This document shows, in pieces, positions 1 to 8,076 of a DNA stretch of 64,000 bases (the first letter of the stretch is position 1; every line of letters starts with the position of its first letter). The stretch covers positions 97,609 through 161,608 of the forward strand of contig CAWCBE010000011.1 of the NCBI GenBank assembly GCA_963793825.1. The letters are read 5' to 3'. Both the position numbers and the translations under genes were made by a program. The notes under the pieces are model-generated. The model saw nothing but the letters and a program-made list of their open reading frames with translations, was not told where the DNA came from and made no database searches. This stretch comes from RYN-230 sp963793825 (GTDB lineage: Bacteria > Actinomycetota > Actinomycetes > Streptosporangiales > Streptosporangiaceae).

Positions 1-170
1 ATCCGCGACGTCTGCCGGGCGGCCAGCGTCAGGTACGCCCAGCAGTAGCGGGCGTGCAGCGAGGAGTCGGTCAGCCAGAAGCTGTCGTAGCCGAGCGCCT
101 CGATCTCGGCCACCATCGACTCGAACTCGCCCGGCGGGTCAACCCCCTGCAGCGTTACTCCGGTCCGCAC
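1..170 (-). CDS. LLM-class flavin-dependent oxidoreductase, N-terminus (runs off left edge)
   Basis: Partial gene read leftwards from a GTG at 170 and cut by the window edge. The visible residues (VRTGVTLQGVDPPGEF, then EIEALGYDSFWLTDS) match the first strand and helix of luciferase-like monooxygenases that use F420 or FMN: a start strand, an (A/E)xxGYDSxW helix end and a TDS loop. The start lies 3 bases after the stop of the upstream M20 peptidase gene, so it is the fifth gene of the minus-strand operon. Cofactor and substrate cannot be judged from about 56 residues. Confidence 0.75.
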   Translation of the reverse strand, partial: MRTGVTLQGVDPPGEFESMVAEIEALGYDSFWLTDSSLHARYCWAYLTLAARQTSR

Positions 171-173
171 TGC

Positions 174-1424
174 TCACCACTCCTGTTCATCGAGCCGGGT
201 GATCGTGGCCGCCAGCGTGGCCAGGCCGGTGGCGACCGGCCCGGTGTCGATCCATTCCTGTTCGGTGTGCGTGCCGCCGCCGGTGGTGATGCCCAGCGTC
301 ACCGCCGGGATCTGCAGCGGGTAGGCCGCGTTCGCGTCGGTGCTGGCCGCCGTCAGCCGCGGGGTGATCCCGGCCTCCCGCAGCGCTCCGGCCGCCAGGG
401 TCACCAGCGGGTGACCGGGATCGATGGCCCCGGCGGGCCGCTCGCCGATGACCTCGACGCCAGTTTCTACCGGAGCGGTCACCCCGCGCAGCACCTCCCG
501 GGCGGCCTCGTGCAGGGAGCGGAGCGCGGTAGCGTCGCCGCTGCGCAGGTCGACCAGGAACTCGGCGTGGGTGGCGCGGGAGTTGACCGATTCCCCGCCC
601 GCTATCCGGCCGATGTTGACGGTGGCCTGGCCCGCCCCGGTGCCCCCGGGCGCGGCGCAGTCCGGCCCGGGGAGCCGGGCCAGCGCGGCCAGCGCGGTGA
701 CCAGCCGGGCCGCCTCATGCACCGCGCTGGGCTGCCCGGCGTCTTCCCAGGCGTGCCCGCCGGGCCCGGTCACGGTAACCCGCCAGCGGACCGAGCCGAC
801 GCCGGTGACATTGACCCGGCCCAGGTAGTCGCCCTCCAGGGCGATGAAGGCCCCGACCGGGCCGGGGGGGTCGGCCAGCAGCGCGCGGACCCCGGCCAGG
901 TTCCCCAGGCCCTCCTCGCCAGCCGTCGCGACGATCCAGACCGGGTGCCTGAGCTGGCCGGGGAGCAGCGCGTCCAGCGCGCTGAGCGCGCACACCGCGA
1001 CGGTGTTGTCCGCGACGCCCGGCCCGGCCAGCCGGCCGCCATGGCGTTGCGCCCCGTGCCGGATCCCGGGGCCGAACACGGTGTCCAGGTGGGCACAGAC
1101 CAGCACGGCCGGCCGCGGCCCCGCGCGGCCCGGCTGGCCGGCCCGCAGCTGCGCGCGGACGTTGCCCGCGGCGTCGGTGGCCGCCCCGGCCAGGCCGCCG
1201 GACCGCCACCAGCTGAGCACGGTACCCGCCCGCGGCCCTTCGTGCCGTGGCGGGGCCGGGATGGTGCTCAGCGCGATGGTCCGGTCCACCACGAGGTCAG
1301 CCAGGGTGGCGAGCCTGGCGGTGCTGGCCCGGGGGGGCGGCCCCCCGGATCCCCCGGCGACCCGCTGGCTCGGCGGGAACGTGCCTTCGGCGCCCCTCGC
1401 CTGGCCGGCCGGTGCGGTGCTCAT
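174..1424 (-). CDS. M20 family zinc metallopeptidase
   Basis: Encodes a 416-aa M20-family peptidase/amidohydrolase, expected to hydrolyse an amide or peptide bond with a dinuclear zinc centre. Visible motifs: AHLDTVF with metal ligands His112 and Asp114, GVADN with bridging Asp139, AGEEG with Glu170/Glu171 (general base and ligand), and a C-terminal GGGTHTEQ with the last metal His. The dimerisation ('lid') domain lies roughly at residues 205-310. The ATG start overlaps the stop of the CoA-transferase gene by 4 bases (ATGA), indicating translational coupling. Residues about 11-32 are Gly/Pro-rich and come from a dispersed repeat also present in the mutase gene; they are not part of the M20 fold. 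Substrate unknown. Confidence 0.85.
   Translation of the reverse strand: MSTAPAGQARGAEGTFPPSQRVAGGSGGPPPRASTARLATLADLVVDRTIALSTIPAPPRHEGPRAGTVLSWWRSGGLAGAATDAAGNVRAQLRAGQPGRAGPRPAVLVCAHLDTVFGPGIRHGAQRHGGRLAGPGVADNTVAVCALSALDALLPGQLRHPVWIVATAGEEGLGNLAGVRALLADPPGPVGAFIALEGDYLGRVNVTGVGSVRWRVTVTGPGGHAWEDAGQPSAVHEAARLVTALAALARLPGPDCAAPGGTGAGQATVNIGRIAGGESVNSRATHAEFLVDLRSGDATALRSLHEAAREVLRGVTAPVETGVEVIGERPAGAIDPGHPLVTLAAGALREAGITPRLTAASTDANAAYPLQIPAVTLGITTGGGTHTEQEWIDTGPVATGLATLAATITRLDEQEW
1341..1395. repeat. Dispersed GC-rich repeat inside coding sequence, copy 1
   Basis: About 55 bases reading CCCCCCGGAtCCCCC..., then cCGCTGGC, CGG, and ending GCCTTCGGCGCCC. The same string with a few substitutions occurs at 4278-4333 inside the mutase gene. 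Both copies are in frame and encode an AEGxxPPxQRxxGG peptide, here in the N-terminal tail of the M20 peptidase. Confidence 0.7.
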
Positions 1425-2623
1425 CCGGCCACGATCCCATGGGCCAGCAGGTCGTCCACGGCCGCGGCGGCCAGGCCGAATTCGCCGAGCACTTCGGCGG
1501 TGTGCTGGCCGAGGGCGGGCGCGCCCCGCGAGTAGCGGGCCGGGCCGCCCACCGATAGCGGCGGCCGCACCGTCTGGTACGGATGCCCGTCCGGGGTGGC
1601 CGCGCTGTGCAGCATGCCCAGCGCGGCCGCCTGCGGTGAGGTCAGCGCGTCGCCGGGCGGCCGGACCGGGGAGGCCGGGATGCCCGCCTCATCCAGGACC
1701 CGCTGCCAGTGCGCGGTGCCCGCGGCGCCGAGCACCTGCTCGATCTCGGCGGCCAGTTCCGCGCGGTGCTGGAGCCGGGCGGCGTTGCTGGCGAACCGGG
1801 GGTCGGCGGCCCAGCCCGGCCGCCCGAGCACCTCGCACAGCCGCAGCCACAGCGGCTCGCTGCCCGCCCCGGCCAGCGCGATCGCCCCGTCCTGGCAGCG
1901 GAACACCCCGTACGGCGCGAACTGGGGCGAGTCGTTGCCCAGCAGGCCGGGGGCGGTGCCGGTTTCCAGCACGTCCGCCGCGTAGCTGGTGAAGCAGCTC
2001 AGCGCGAACTCCAGCAGCGACGAGCTCACCGCTCGGCCGAGGCCGTCGGCCGTCCTGGCCAGGAGCGCGGCCATGATCGCGGTCGCGGCGGCCAGCCCCG
2101 AGCCGATGTCCAGCACCGGGACGCCCACCTTGACCGGGCCGGACTGCTCGGTGCCGGTCACCGCCATCAGGCCGCCCGCCGCCTGGAGGATCAGGTCGAA
2201 CCCGCCCCGGCCGGCGTCCGGCCCGGACGGCCCGAACCCGGAGACGGACGCATAGACCAGGCGCGGGTTGAGCTCCTGCAGGGCCGCCGCGCCGAGCCCG
2301 GCCCGGTCCAGCGAGCCGGGCCTGGAGTTCTGCACGAAGACGTCACTCGCCCCGGCCAGGGTGCGGATCAGCTCGCGGCCCCCAGCGGCGCGCAGGTCCA
2401 CCGCGAGGCTGCGCTTGCCCGTGTTGAGCGAGGCGAACAGCCCGCTCTGCGAGCCCACGGTGACCGCGCCCTGCTTCCGGTACGGATCCCCGCCGGGCAG
2501 TCCCTCCACCTTGATCACGTCGGCGCCGAGCGCGTCGAGGATCATCGTGCAGTACGCCCCGGAGACGAACCGGGTCAGGTCGAGCACCCGGATCCCGGCC
2601 AGCGGCCGGGCGGGCGCTACCAC
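1421..2623 (-). CDS. CaiB/BaiF (class III) CoA-transferase
   Basis: A 400-aa class III CoA-transferase, which moves CoA between carboxylic acids through an enzyme-bound aspartyl anhydride/thioester. The N-terminus (PLAGIRVLDLTRFVSGAY) and the NTGKRSLAVDLR segment are typical. The conserved nucleophile corresponds to Asp143 in GGFDLILQAAGG. Length is normal for the family. The GTG start overlaps the last 7 bases of the upstream mutase gene and the stop overlaps the M20 start, so it sits in the middle of a coupled operon. With the mutase next door, it probably activates a carboxylic acid to its CoA ester for rearrangement; the substrate is inference only. Confidence 0.88.
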   Translation of the reverse strand: MVAPARPLAGIRVLDLTRFVSGAYCTMILDALGADVIKVEGLPGGDPYRKQGAVTVGSQSGLFASLNTGKRSLAVDLRAAGGRELIRTLAGASDVFVQNSRPGSLDRAGLGAAALQELNPRLVYASVSGFGPSGPDAGRGGFDLILQAAGGLMAVTGTEQSGPVKVGVPVLDIGSGLAAATAIMAALLARTADGLGRAVSSSLLEFALSCFTSYAADVLETGTAPGLLGNDSPQFAPYGVFRCQDGAIALAGAGSEPLWLRLCEVLGRPGWAADPRFASNAARLQHRAELAAEIEQVLGAAGTAHWQRVLDEAGIPASPVRPPGDALTSPQAAALGMLHSAATPDGHPYQTVRPPLSVGGPARYSRGAPALGQHTAEVLGEFGLAAAAVDDLLAHGIVAG

Positions 2624-4737
2624 GGCGGCGGCTCGGTGTACTCGCCGAACTCGGCCCGCAGCACGCCGCAGATCTCGCCCACGGTGCAGCCCGCCCGGGC
2701 CGCGGCCAGGAAGGCGGGCATGGTGTTCTGGCCGGCCGTCACGGTGCCGCGCAGCCCGGCCAGGGCCCGCCGCGCCGCGGCGCCGTCCCGGGCCGCCAGC
2801 CGCGCGGCCAGCCGGGCTTTCTGCCGCCCCACCGCAGCCTCGTCCACCGCGAACAGCCCCGGCGGCCGGGCCCCGTCATCACCGGTGAACCGGTTGACGC
2901 CCACCTTCACCTGGTCGCCGGACTGGACCGCCTGCTCCGCGGCGTAGGCCGACTCGGCGATCCAGCGCTGCGGCACGCCCTGCTGCAGCAAGGACACGTA
3001 CCCGCCGGCGTCATCCACCCGCTGCACCAGGGCCAGCGCCCGGTCGTGCAGTTCGGTGGTGAGCGACTCGACAAAGTAGGAGCCAGCCAGCGGGTCGGCG
3101 GTCCGGGTCACGCCGGACTCATAGGCGATGATCTGCTGGGTGCGCAGGGCCAGCCGCACCGATTCCTCGGTCGGGATCTCCAGCGCCTCGTCGTAGCCCA
3201 TCACGTGGATCGACTGGGCGCCGCCCAGCACCGCGGCCAGGCATTGCAGGGTAGACCGGATGACGTTGTTCAGCGGCTGCTGGGCGGTGAGCGTCGCGCC
3301 GGAGCAGCCGGAGAAGAAGCGCAGCCGGCCGGACTCCGGCGCGGTGGCCCCGAACCGCCCGGTGGCGATCTCGTACCACAGGCGGCGGGCCGCGCGGACC
3401 TTGGCCGCCTCCTCGAACAGGTCCAGCTGGCTGGAGAAGTGGAAGGACAGCCGGGAGGCAAACGAGTCGAACGCCAGCCCGCGGGCGGTGAAGTGCTCCG
3501 CGTAGGCGATCGCCGACGCCATGGTGAGCCCGATCTCGGTGACCGCATCACAGCCGGCCTCCCGGGCGTGGTACCCGGTCACCGAGATCGGGTTGAACCG
3601 CGGCAGCTCGCGGGCGCAGTACTCCACCACGTCCCCGGCCAGCCGCAGCGACGGCCCGGGCGGGAACACGTAGAGCTTGCGGGCCAGGAACTCCTTGAGG
3701 ATGTCGTTCTGCAGCGTGCCGGCCAGCCGGGCCGGGTCGGCTCCCTGCCGCTCGGCGGCCACCAGGTAGAAGGCGAGCATCACCGGCGCGGTCGCGTTGA
3801 TGGTGAAGTTGACCGACAGCTCGTCCAGGGGCAGGCCGTCGAACACGGCGGCCATGTCCTCGGCCGTGTCGATGGCCACCCCGACCCGGCCGACCTCGCG
3901 GCCGGCCAGCTCGTGGCTGGAGTCGTAGCCCAGCTGGGTCGGCAGGTCGAACGCGACCGACAGCGCCGTCTGGCCCTGCTCCAGCAGGTAGCGGTACCGG
4001 GCGTTAGTGTCCTCCGCGGAACCGAACCCGGCGTACTGGCGCATCGTCCACAGCCGCTCGCGGTACATGGACCGGTACGGCCCGCGGGTGAACGGCGGCT
4101 CGCCGGGGCGGCCGAGCGCCGGGCCCGGGCCGCCGGGCGGCTCGTAACACGGCTCGACCGGGATGCCGGAATCGGTGGTGAGGCTGTGTCGCCCGGCGGC
4201 AGCCCCCCGGACCCCCCCGGCACTTTGCCCCGCGGCAGCCCCCCGGGCCCGCCCGGCATTTCGCCCCGTGACAGCAGCCCCCCGGAACCCCCCGCTCATC
4301 CGCTGGCCCGGAGGGGACACGCCTTCGGCGCCCGCCGCCGGTCCAGCGCAGTGATCGGGGGGCCCGAGGGCCAGGACGCCCCGCACCACGTCCGCGACCG
4401 GCGTCCCCACCGGGAAGACGCCCTGCACGCCCAGGCCCGCGAGGGCCTGCTCGTCCGGCGGCGGGATGGTCCCGCCGACCACCAGCGGGATGTCCGCCAC
4501 GCCCGCCGCGCGCTGCGCGTCCCGGATCTGCCGGCTGAGCGCCAGGTGCGCCCCGGACAGCACGGAGATGCCGATGACGTCGGCGTCCTCCGCCCGGGCC
4601 GCCGCCACGATCTGGGCCGCGGACTGGCGCAGCCCGAGGTAGATGACCTCCGCGCCGGCGTCGCGCAGGGCCATCGCGACTACCTTGGCCCCCCGGTCGT
4701 GCCCGTCCAGGCCGGGCTTGGCCAGCACAATGCGCAT
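2617..4737 (-). CDS. B12-dependent acyl-CoA mutase: N-terminal cobalamin domain fused to catalytic domain
   Basis: A 706-aa adenosylcobalamin-dependent mutase of the methylmalonyl-CoA mutase family. Residues 1-125 are the B12-binding domain: DGHDRG gives the D-x-H-x-x-G motif (Asp11, His13, Gly16), with GISVLSG and VVGGTIPPPD completing the dimethylbenzimidazole/nucleotide pocket. Residues 127-190 are a low-complexity linker made of dispersed repeats. From 190 on is the (beta/alpha)8 catalytic barrel: RERLWTMRQYAGFG, SVAFDLPTQLGYDS, NFTINATAPVMLA, ISVTGYHAREAG, FFSGCSGATLTAQQPLNNVIR. Domain order is the reverse of MCM and resembles IcmF without its GTPase domain. Substrate (methylmalonyl-, isobutyryl-, 2-hydroxyisobutyryl-CoA or other) is not assigned. 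It is 4 bases from the upstream M20 gene. Confidence 0.85.
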   Translation of the reverse strand: MRIVLAKPGLDGHDRGAKVVAMALRDAGAEVIYLGLRQSAAQIVAAARAEDADVIGISVLSGAHLALSRQIRDAQRAAGVADIPLVVGGTIPPPDEQALAGLGVQGVFPVGTPVADVVRGVLALGPPDHCAGPAAGAEGVSPPGQRMSGGFRGAAVTGRNAGRARGAAAGQSAGGVRGAAAGRHSLTTDSGIPVEPCYEPPGGPGPALGRPGEPPFTRGPYRSMYRERLWTMRQYAGFGSAEDTNARYRYLLEQGQTALSVAFDLPTQLGYDSSHELAGREVGRVGVAIDTAEDMAAVFDGLPLDELSVNFTINATAPVMLAFYLVAAERQGADPARLAGTLQNDILKEFLARKLYVFPPGPSLRLAGDVVEYCARELPRFNPISVTGYHAREAGCDAVTEIGLTMASAIAYAEHFTARGLAFDSFASRLSFHFSSQLDLFEEAAKVRAARRLWYEIATGRFGATAPESGRLRFFSGCSGATLTAQQPLNNVIRSTLQCLAAVLGGAQSIHVMGYDEALEIPTEESVRLALRTQQIIAYESGVTRTADPLAGSYFVESLTTELHDRALALVQRVDDAGGYVSLLQQGVPQRWIAESAYAAEQAVQSGDQVKVGVNRFTGDDGARPPGLFAVDEAAVGRQKARLAARLAARDGAAARRALAGLRGTVTAGQNTMPAFLAAARAGCTVGEICGVLRAEFGEYTEPPPW
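4201..4333. repeat. Tandem and dispersed repeat in the mutase linker, copy 2
   Basis: Three imperfect units, each beginning AGCCCCCCGG, start at 4201, 4237 and 4276 (36 and 39 bases apart). The last unit (4278-4333) matches the repeat at 1341-1395 down to its GCCTTCGGCGCCC end. The block encodes the Gly/Ala/Arg-rich linker between the cobalamin and catalytic domains of the mutase. Confidence 0.7.
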
Positions 4738-4741
4738 CCGG

Positions 4742-5953
4742 TCAGGCCCGGCCGGGGGCCAGCGCGATGGCGGCGAAGCTGGCGTACACGCGGGTGGCCT
4801 CCACGATGTCGGCCACGCTCAGGTGCTCGTCCGGGCAGTACACCGGCTCACCGCCCGGGCCGAAGATGACGGTCGGCACCTTGGCGCCGAAGCTGGCCGT
4901 GTCCCCGAGCCAGCCCGCCACCCGCAGCTCCGGCTCGGCCCGGCGCACCGCGCGCACCGCGTCCCGCATGTGCCGGACCACCTCGTCGTCCGGCCCGGCC
5001 AGGTAGCCGTCCTTCACGTCGGCCAGCACCACCTCGGCGCGCAGCCGCGGGTCCCGCGCCCGGGCCCGGTCCAGGCAGCGGCTGATCTCGGCCCGCACCT
5101 CCTCCACCGTGACGCCCGGCTGGGGACGGCAGTCCACCCGGATCACGCACTCGTCCGGGATCATCGACGGTCCGCCGGGCGGCAGCCCCCCGTACACCCG
5201 GCCGGGCACGATGAAGGTCTCCGCGCCGAACAGGTCCCGCACCCAGTCCTCCAGCTCCGGCGTGAAGGCCGATGCCTGGAGTTCCAGGATGGCGTGCGCC
5301 GCCAGCGCGTTCGCGTTCACTGCGAGCGGCTTGTGGCAGGTGTGCGCGGACTTGCCGAGGACGGTGACGTCGAAGTAGTAACGGCCGCGGTGGCCGAGGA
5401 GGATCTCGTTATCGGACAGCTCGCCGAGCACCGCCATGTCCGCCGGGTAGCTGTCGAAGTAGGCGATGGAGCCGAGCTGGTCACCCATGTGGTCGGATAC
5501 CGCGGCCATGGCCACCGTGCCGGCCAGCTCCGCCCCGCTGTCGCGCAGCGCCTCCATGGCGGCGATCTGGCAGGCCAGCGCCGCCTTCATGTCCATGATC
5601 CCGTGGCCGTACACCGAGCCGCCGATCAGCTCGCCGGAGAACGGCGTGGTCGCCGTCCAGCCGTGGGACACCGGCTTGGTGTCCATGTGCCCGGTGAGCA
5701 CCACCCGCTTGCCGGGCCCGAAGGACAGCTCGCCGAGCGCGTTCGGCCGCTCCGGCAGCACCGGCTGCAGGCTGGTCGCCTCGAAGCCGGACTGGCGCAT
5801 CACGTCGTGCAGGAACCCGGCCAGTTCCCCCTCCTCGCCGAGCACGCTCGGGATGCGGCATACCTGCTGCACCAGGTCGAGCAGCCGGTCGGTGTTCACG
5901 GCAGCCCCCACGCGGGTGCTGAGCTGTTCCGGAGTCGGCACGGGGATCCCCAC
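4742..5953 (-). CDS. M20 family amidohydrolase (ArgE/DapE-like) lacking the usual Glu pair
   Basis: A 403-aa M20/ArgE-DapE-type protein and first gene of the minus-strand operon. TGHMDT (His89, Asp91), GHGIMDMKAA (bridging Asp121), GELSDNE and the C-terminal CPDEHLS (His) supply metal ligands. Where family members have the catalytic Glu-Glu (xxDEExG), this protein reads AVSDHMGD (Asp154-His155), so the general base is replaced. It may be an atypical hydrolase or a binding or regulatory relative. Deduced GTG start at 5953, 13 bases from a perfect palindrome. It is divergent from tenA; an M20 amidohydrolase (YlmB) works with TenA in pyrimidine salvage, which makes that a possible but unproven role. 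Confidence 0.82.
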   Translation of the reverse strand: MGIPVPTPEQLSTRVGAAVNTDRLLDLVQQVCRIPSVLGEEGELAGFLHDVMRQSGFEATSLQPVLPERPNALGELSFGPGKRVVLTGHMDTKPVSHGWTATTPFSGELIGGSVYGHGIMDMKAALACQIAAMEALRDSGAELAGTVAMAAVSDHMGDQLGSIAYFDSYPADMAVLGELSDNEILLGHRGRYYFDVTVLGKSAHTCHKPLAVNANALAAHAILELQASAFTPELEDWVRDLFGAETFIVPGRVYGGLPPGGPSMIPDECVIRVDCRPQPGVTVEEVRAEISRCLDRARARDPRLRAEVVLADVKDGYLAGPDDEVVRHMRDAVRAVRRAEPELRVAGWLGDTASFGAKVPTVIFGPGGEPVYCPDEHLSVADIVEATRVYASFAAIALAPGRA

Positions 5954-5965
5954 TCGTTAGGAAAA

Positions 5966-5984
5966 ATAAGATCTCAGATCTTAT
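5966..5984. promoter_or_regulatory. Perfect 19-bp palindrome, probable repressor operator
   Basis: ATAAGATCTCAGATCTTAT is a perfect 9-1-9 inverted repeat ending 12 bases before the GTG of the M20 gene. It is an AT-rich island in GC-rich DNA, positioned to overlap the operon promoter or leader. Size and symmetry suit a GntR/FadR- or TetR-type regulator; no such regulator gene is in the visible cluster. Confidence 0.65.
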
Positions 5985-6122
5985 GACTGGCAAGTTTAGG
6001 GTGGGCGCCGGGGGCTGACAAGGGCTGGCCGCCGGGGGCGGATGGCCGCCGGTTCGCGCCGTGACCGGGGCCGTTCGGGCGGTGCTGTCCGTCCGGAGGC
6101 GCTGACCCGGGCCGTTTCATTC

Positions 6123-6141
6123 TCAAGATATGAGATCTTAA
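6123..6141. promoter_or_regulatory. Second related palindrome in the tenA/operon divergent region
   Basis: TCAAGATATGAGATCTTAA matches the 5966-5984 palindrome at 14 of 19 positions, with the right half (AGATCTTA) fully kept. It sits 157 bases from the first site within the 397-bp divergent region. This suggests cooperative or looped repression of the minus-strand operon, tenA, or both. Confidence 0.5.
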
Positions 6142-6291
6142 AAGCACCCGGCCCCGCCGGGCAAGCCGCGATATGAGGATTTAACCAGGCGCAACATGCC
6201 GGTAATCCGACCCGGAAGGGTCTGGCTTCCGGGCTGACGAGCCGGGAGCCCCGGGCGCTCTTGACGGTCGTGAGCGCGGTGTGCTTCTGTG

Positions 6292-6306
6292 CAGATCTTA
6301 AATCTG
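6292..6306. promoter_or_regulatory. Third AGATCTTA-containing dyad upstream of tenA
   Basis: CAGATCTTAAATCTG contains a CAGAT/ATCTG inverted repeat and the AGATCTTA half-site shared with the other two palindromes. It lies 45 bases before the tenA ATG, where a repressor would act on tenA. It is weaker than the other two sites. Confidence 0.4.
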
Positions 6307-6350
6307 AGACGCGATGACGCCCGGCAGACCGCGGGAGCGCAGGAGGAACC

Positions 6351-7055
6351 ATGACCCCCGCAGCGGCCACCCCGCCGCAGGCCCCGTCCCGGGCCGGCTG
6401 GACCGGCCGGGCCTGGACGGAGATCTCCGGCACCTACCGCGCCATCGTGGCGCACCCGTTCATCCAGGGCCTGACCTCGGGCGAGCTACCCGCGGCGGCG
6501 TTCCTGCACTACATCTCGCAGGACGCGCACTACATCCGCGAGTTCGTCAAGGCGGTGGCGCTGGTCGGGGCGAAGGCGCCGGATCCGGGCGCGGCGCGGC
6601 TGCTCACCCGGCACGCCGCCGACGGCCTATCGGCCGAGTCGGCGCTGCACGAGGCGCTGGCCGCCGATCTCGGCGCGGCGCCGGGCGCGCTGGCCAGCGC
6701 CCAGCCCGGTCCCACCACCCAGGCGTACACCAGCTACCTGATCGCCGCGGCCGTGCTCGGGGACTACGCCGAGGGGCTGGCCGCCGTGCTGCCCTGCTTG
6801 TGGATCTACGGGGAAGTCGGGCAGCGGCTGGCCCGCCTGGGCTCGCCGAACGCCGTCTACCAGCGCTGGATCGACAGTTATGCCGGGCCGGACTACGCCG
6901 CGGACGTGGCCGCCGTCCTGGACCTCGCCGATGCGGCCGGAGCGGGCCTGAGCGGGCCGCAGGACGCCCGGGCCCGGGCCCGCTTCACCACCGCGGCGCG
7001 GTACGAGTGGATGTTCTGGGACGCCGCGTGGCACCGGGAGTCCTGGCCGGTGTGA
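6351..7055 (+). CDS. tenA: TenA family protein (thiaminase II / aminopyrimidine aminohydrolase)
   Basis: A 234-aa all-helical TenA-family protein. Classical TenA hydrolyses aminopyrimidine derivatives or thiamin in thiamin salvage. Key residues are visible: Asp58 and Tyr61 in SQDAHYI, nucleophile Cys149 in LPCLWIYGEVG and Glu219 in RYEWMFW, so catalysis is probably retained. AGGAGG lies 6 bases before the ATG. It is divergent from the M20/mutase operon and shares the palindromic control region, so thiamin-pyrimidine salvage or a related breakdown route is plausible. No thi-box riboswitch was recognised in the leader. Confidence 0.88.
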   Translation: MTPAAATPPQAPSRAGWTGRAWTEISGTYRAIVAHPFIQGLTSGELPAAAFLHYISQDAHYIREFVKAVALVGAKAPDPGAARLLTRHAADGLSAESALHEALAADLGAAPGALASAQPGPTTQAYTSYLIAAAVLGDYAEGLAAVLPCLWIYGEVGQRLARLGSPNAVYQRWIDSYAGPDYAADVAAVLDLADAAGAGLSGPQDARARARFTTAARYEWMFWDAAWHRESWPV

Positions 7056-7118
7056 CGGCCCGGCGCGGCCAGCCTCTAGGGTCGGGAGAAAGGCTGGACG
7101 ACACAGGACGGAACTGAC

Positions 7119-8072
7119 GTGCGCACTGTTTCACTGGGCGGGCTGACGGTCTCGGCACTGGGCCTGGGCTGCATGGGGATGAGCGAGTGGTACGGCGCGG
7201 CGGACTGGGATGAGTCCGTGGCGACGATCCGCCGCGCGCTCGATCTCGGCGTGACCTTCCTGGACACGGCCGACGTCTACGGTGCCGGGCACAACGAGGT
7301 GCTGGTCGGCCGGGCCATCCACGGCCGCCGCGACGAGGTGCAGCTGGCGACCAAGTTCGGCATCGACCGGTCCGGCGGCGACGCCGCCCGGGTGATCCGC
7401 GGCGAGCGCGGTTACGTCAGGCGGGCCTGTGAATCGTCGCTGCTGCGGCTGGGCGTGGACGTCATCGACCTGTACTACCTGCACCGCCCGCCGCAGACCG
7501 CGGAGATCGAGGAGACGGTCGGCGCGATGGCCGAGCTGGTGGCCGAGGGTAAGGTGCGCGGCCTGGGCCTGTCCGAGGTGGACAGTGCGCTGCTGCGCCG
7601 GGCCCATGCGGTGCACCCGATCACCGCGGTGCAGAGCGAGTACTCGCTGTGGGCCAGGGACCCGGAGACGACCGTGCTGGACGGGCTGCGGGAGCTCGGC
7701 GTCACGCTGGTCCCCTACGCTCCGCTGGGCCGGGGCTTCCTGACCGGGACGGTCGAGGTCGGCCAGCTCGACGCCCGGGACTTCCGGAGCCACAACCCGC
7801 GGTTCACCGGCGACGCGGTGACCGCTAACCAGGCGATCGCCGACGCGGTCCGCGCCGTGGCCGAGCGCAAGCGGGTCGCCCCGGCGCAGGTGGCGCTGGC
7901 CTGGGTGCTCGGCCAGGGGGAGCGGCTGGGGGTGCCGGTGGTGCCGATTCCCGGCACCAAGCGGGTCAGGTGGCTGCAGCAGAACGTGGCCGCGCTGGAC
8001 GTCAGCCTCTCCGGCGAGGACCTGGCCGAGCTGGACCCGCTCGCCGAGAAGGTCGTGGGCGCGCGCTACTAA
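7119..8072 (+). CDS. Aldo/keto reductase
   Basis: A 317-aa NADPH-dependent aldo/keto reductase with a TIM-barrel fold. The catalytic tetrad is present: Asp49 and Tyr54 in LDTADVYGAG, Lys79 in ATKFG and His122 in YYLHRP. The C-terminal PGTKR segment is the usual NADPH 2'-phosphate site. GTG start, 63 bases after tenA, possibly co-transcribed; a strong GC hairpin follows 4 bases after the stop. The sequence type (LGLGCMGMSEWYG) is that of the pyridoxal-reductase-like/YakC group common in actinomycetes. Substrate unknown. Confidence 0.9.
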   Translation: MRTVSLGGLTVSALGLGCMGMSEWYGAADWDESVATIRRALDLGVTFLDTADVYGAGHNEVLVGRAIHGRRDEVQLATKFGIDRSGGDAARVIRGERGYVRRACESSLLRLGVDVIDLYYLHRPPQTAEIEETVGAMAELVAEGKVRGLGLSEVDSALLRRAHAVHPITAVQSEYSLWARDPETTVLDGLRELGVTLVPYAPLGRGFLTGTVEVGQLDARDFRSHNPRFTGDAVTANQAIADAVRAVAERKRVAPAQVALAWVLGQGERLGVPVVPIPGTKRVRWLQQNVAALDVSLSGEDLAELDPLAEKVVGARY

Positions 8073-8076
8073 GACC

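Noticed and set aside
54..1535. 493-aa open frame on the plus strand
   Set aside because: Antisense shadow of the M20 and CoA-transferase genes; Arg/Gly/Pro-rich with no domain.
3046..4869. 607-aa open frame on the plus strand
   Set aside because: Antisense to the mutase gene, whose domains and motifs are clear; no family similarity.
5954..6350. Possible TPP riboswitch before tenA
   Set aside because: No CTGAGA...ACCTGAT-type thi-box core; the palindromes explain the region better.
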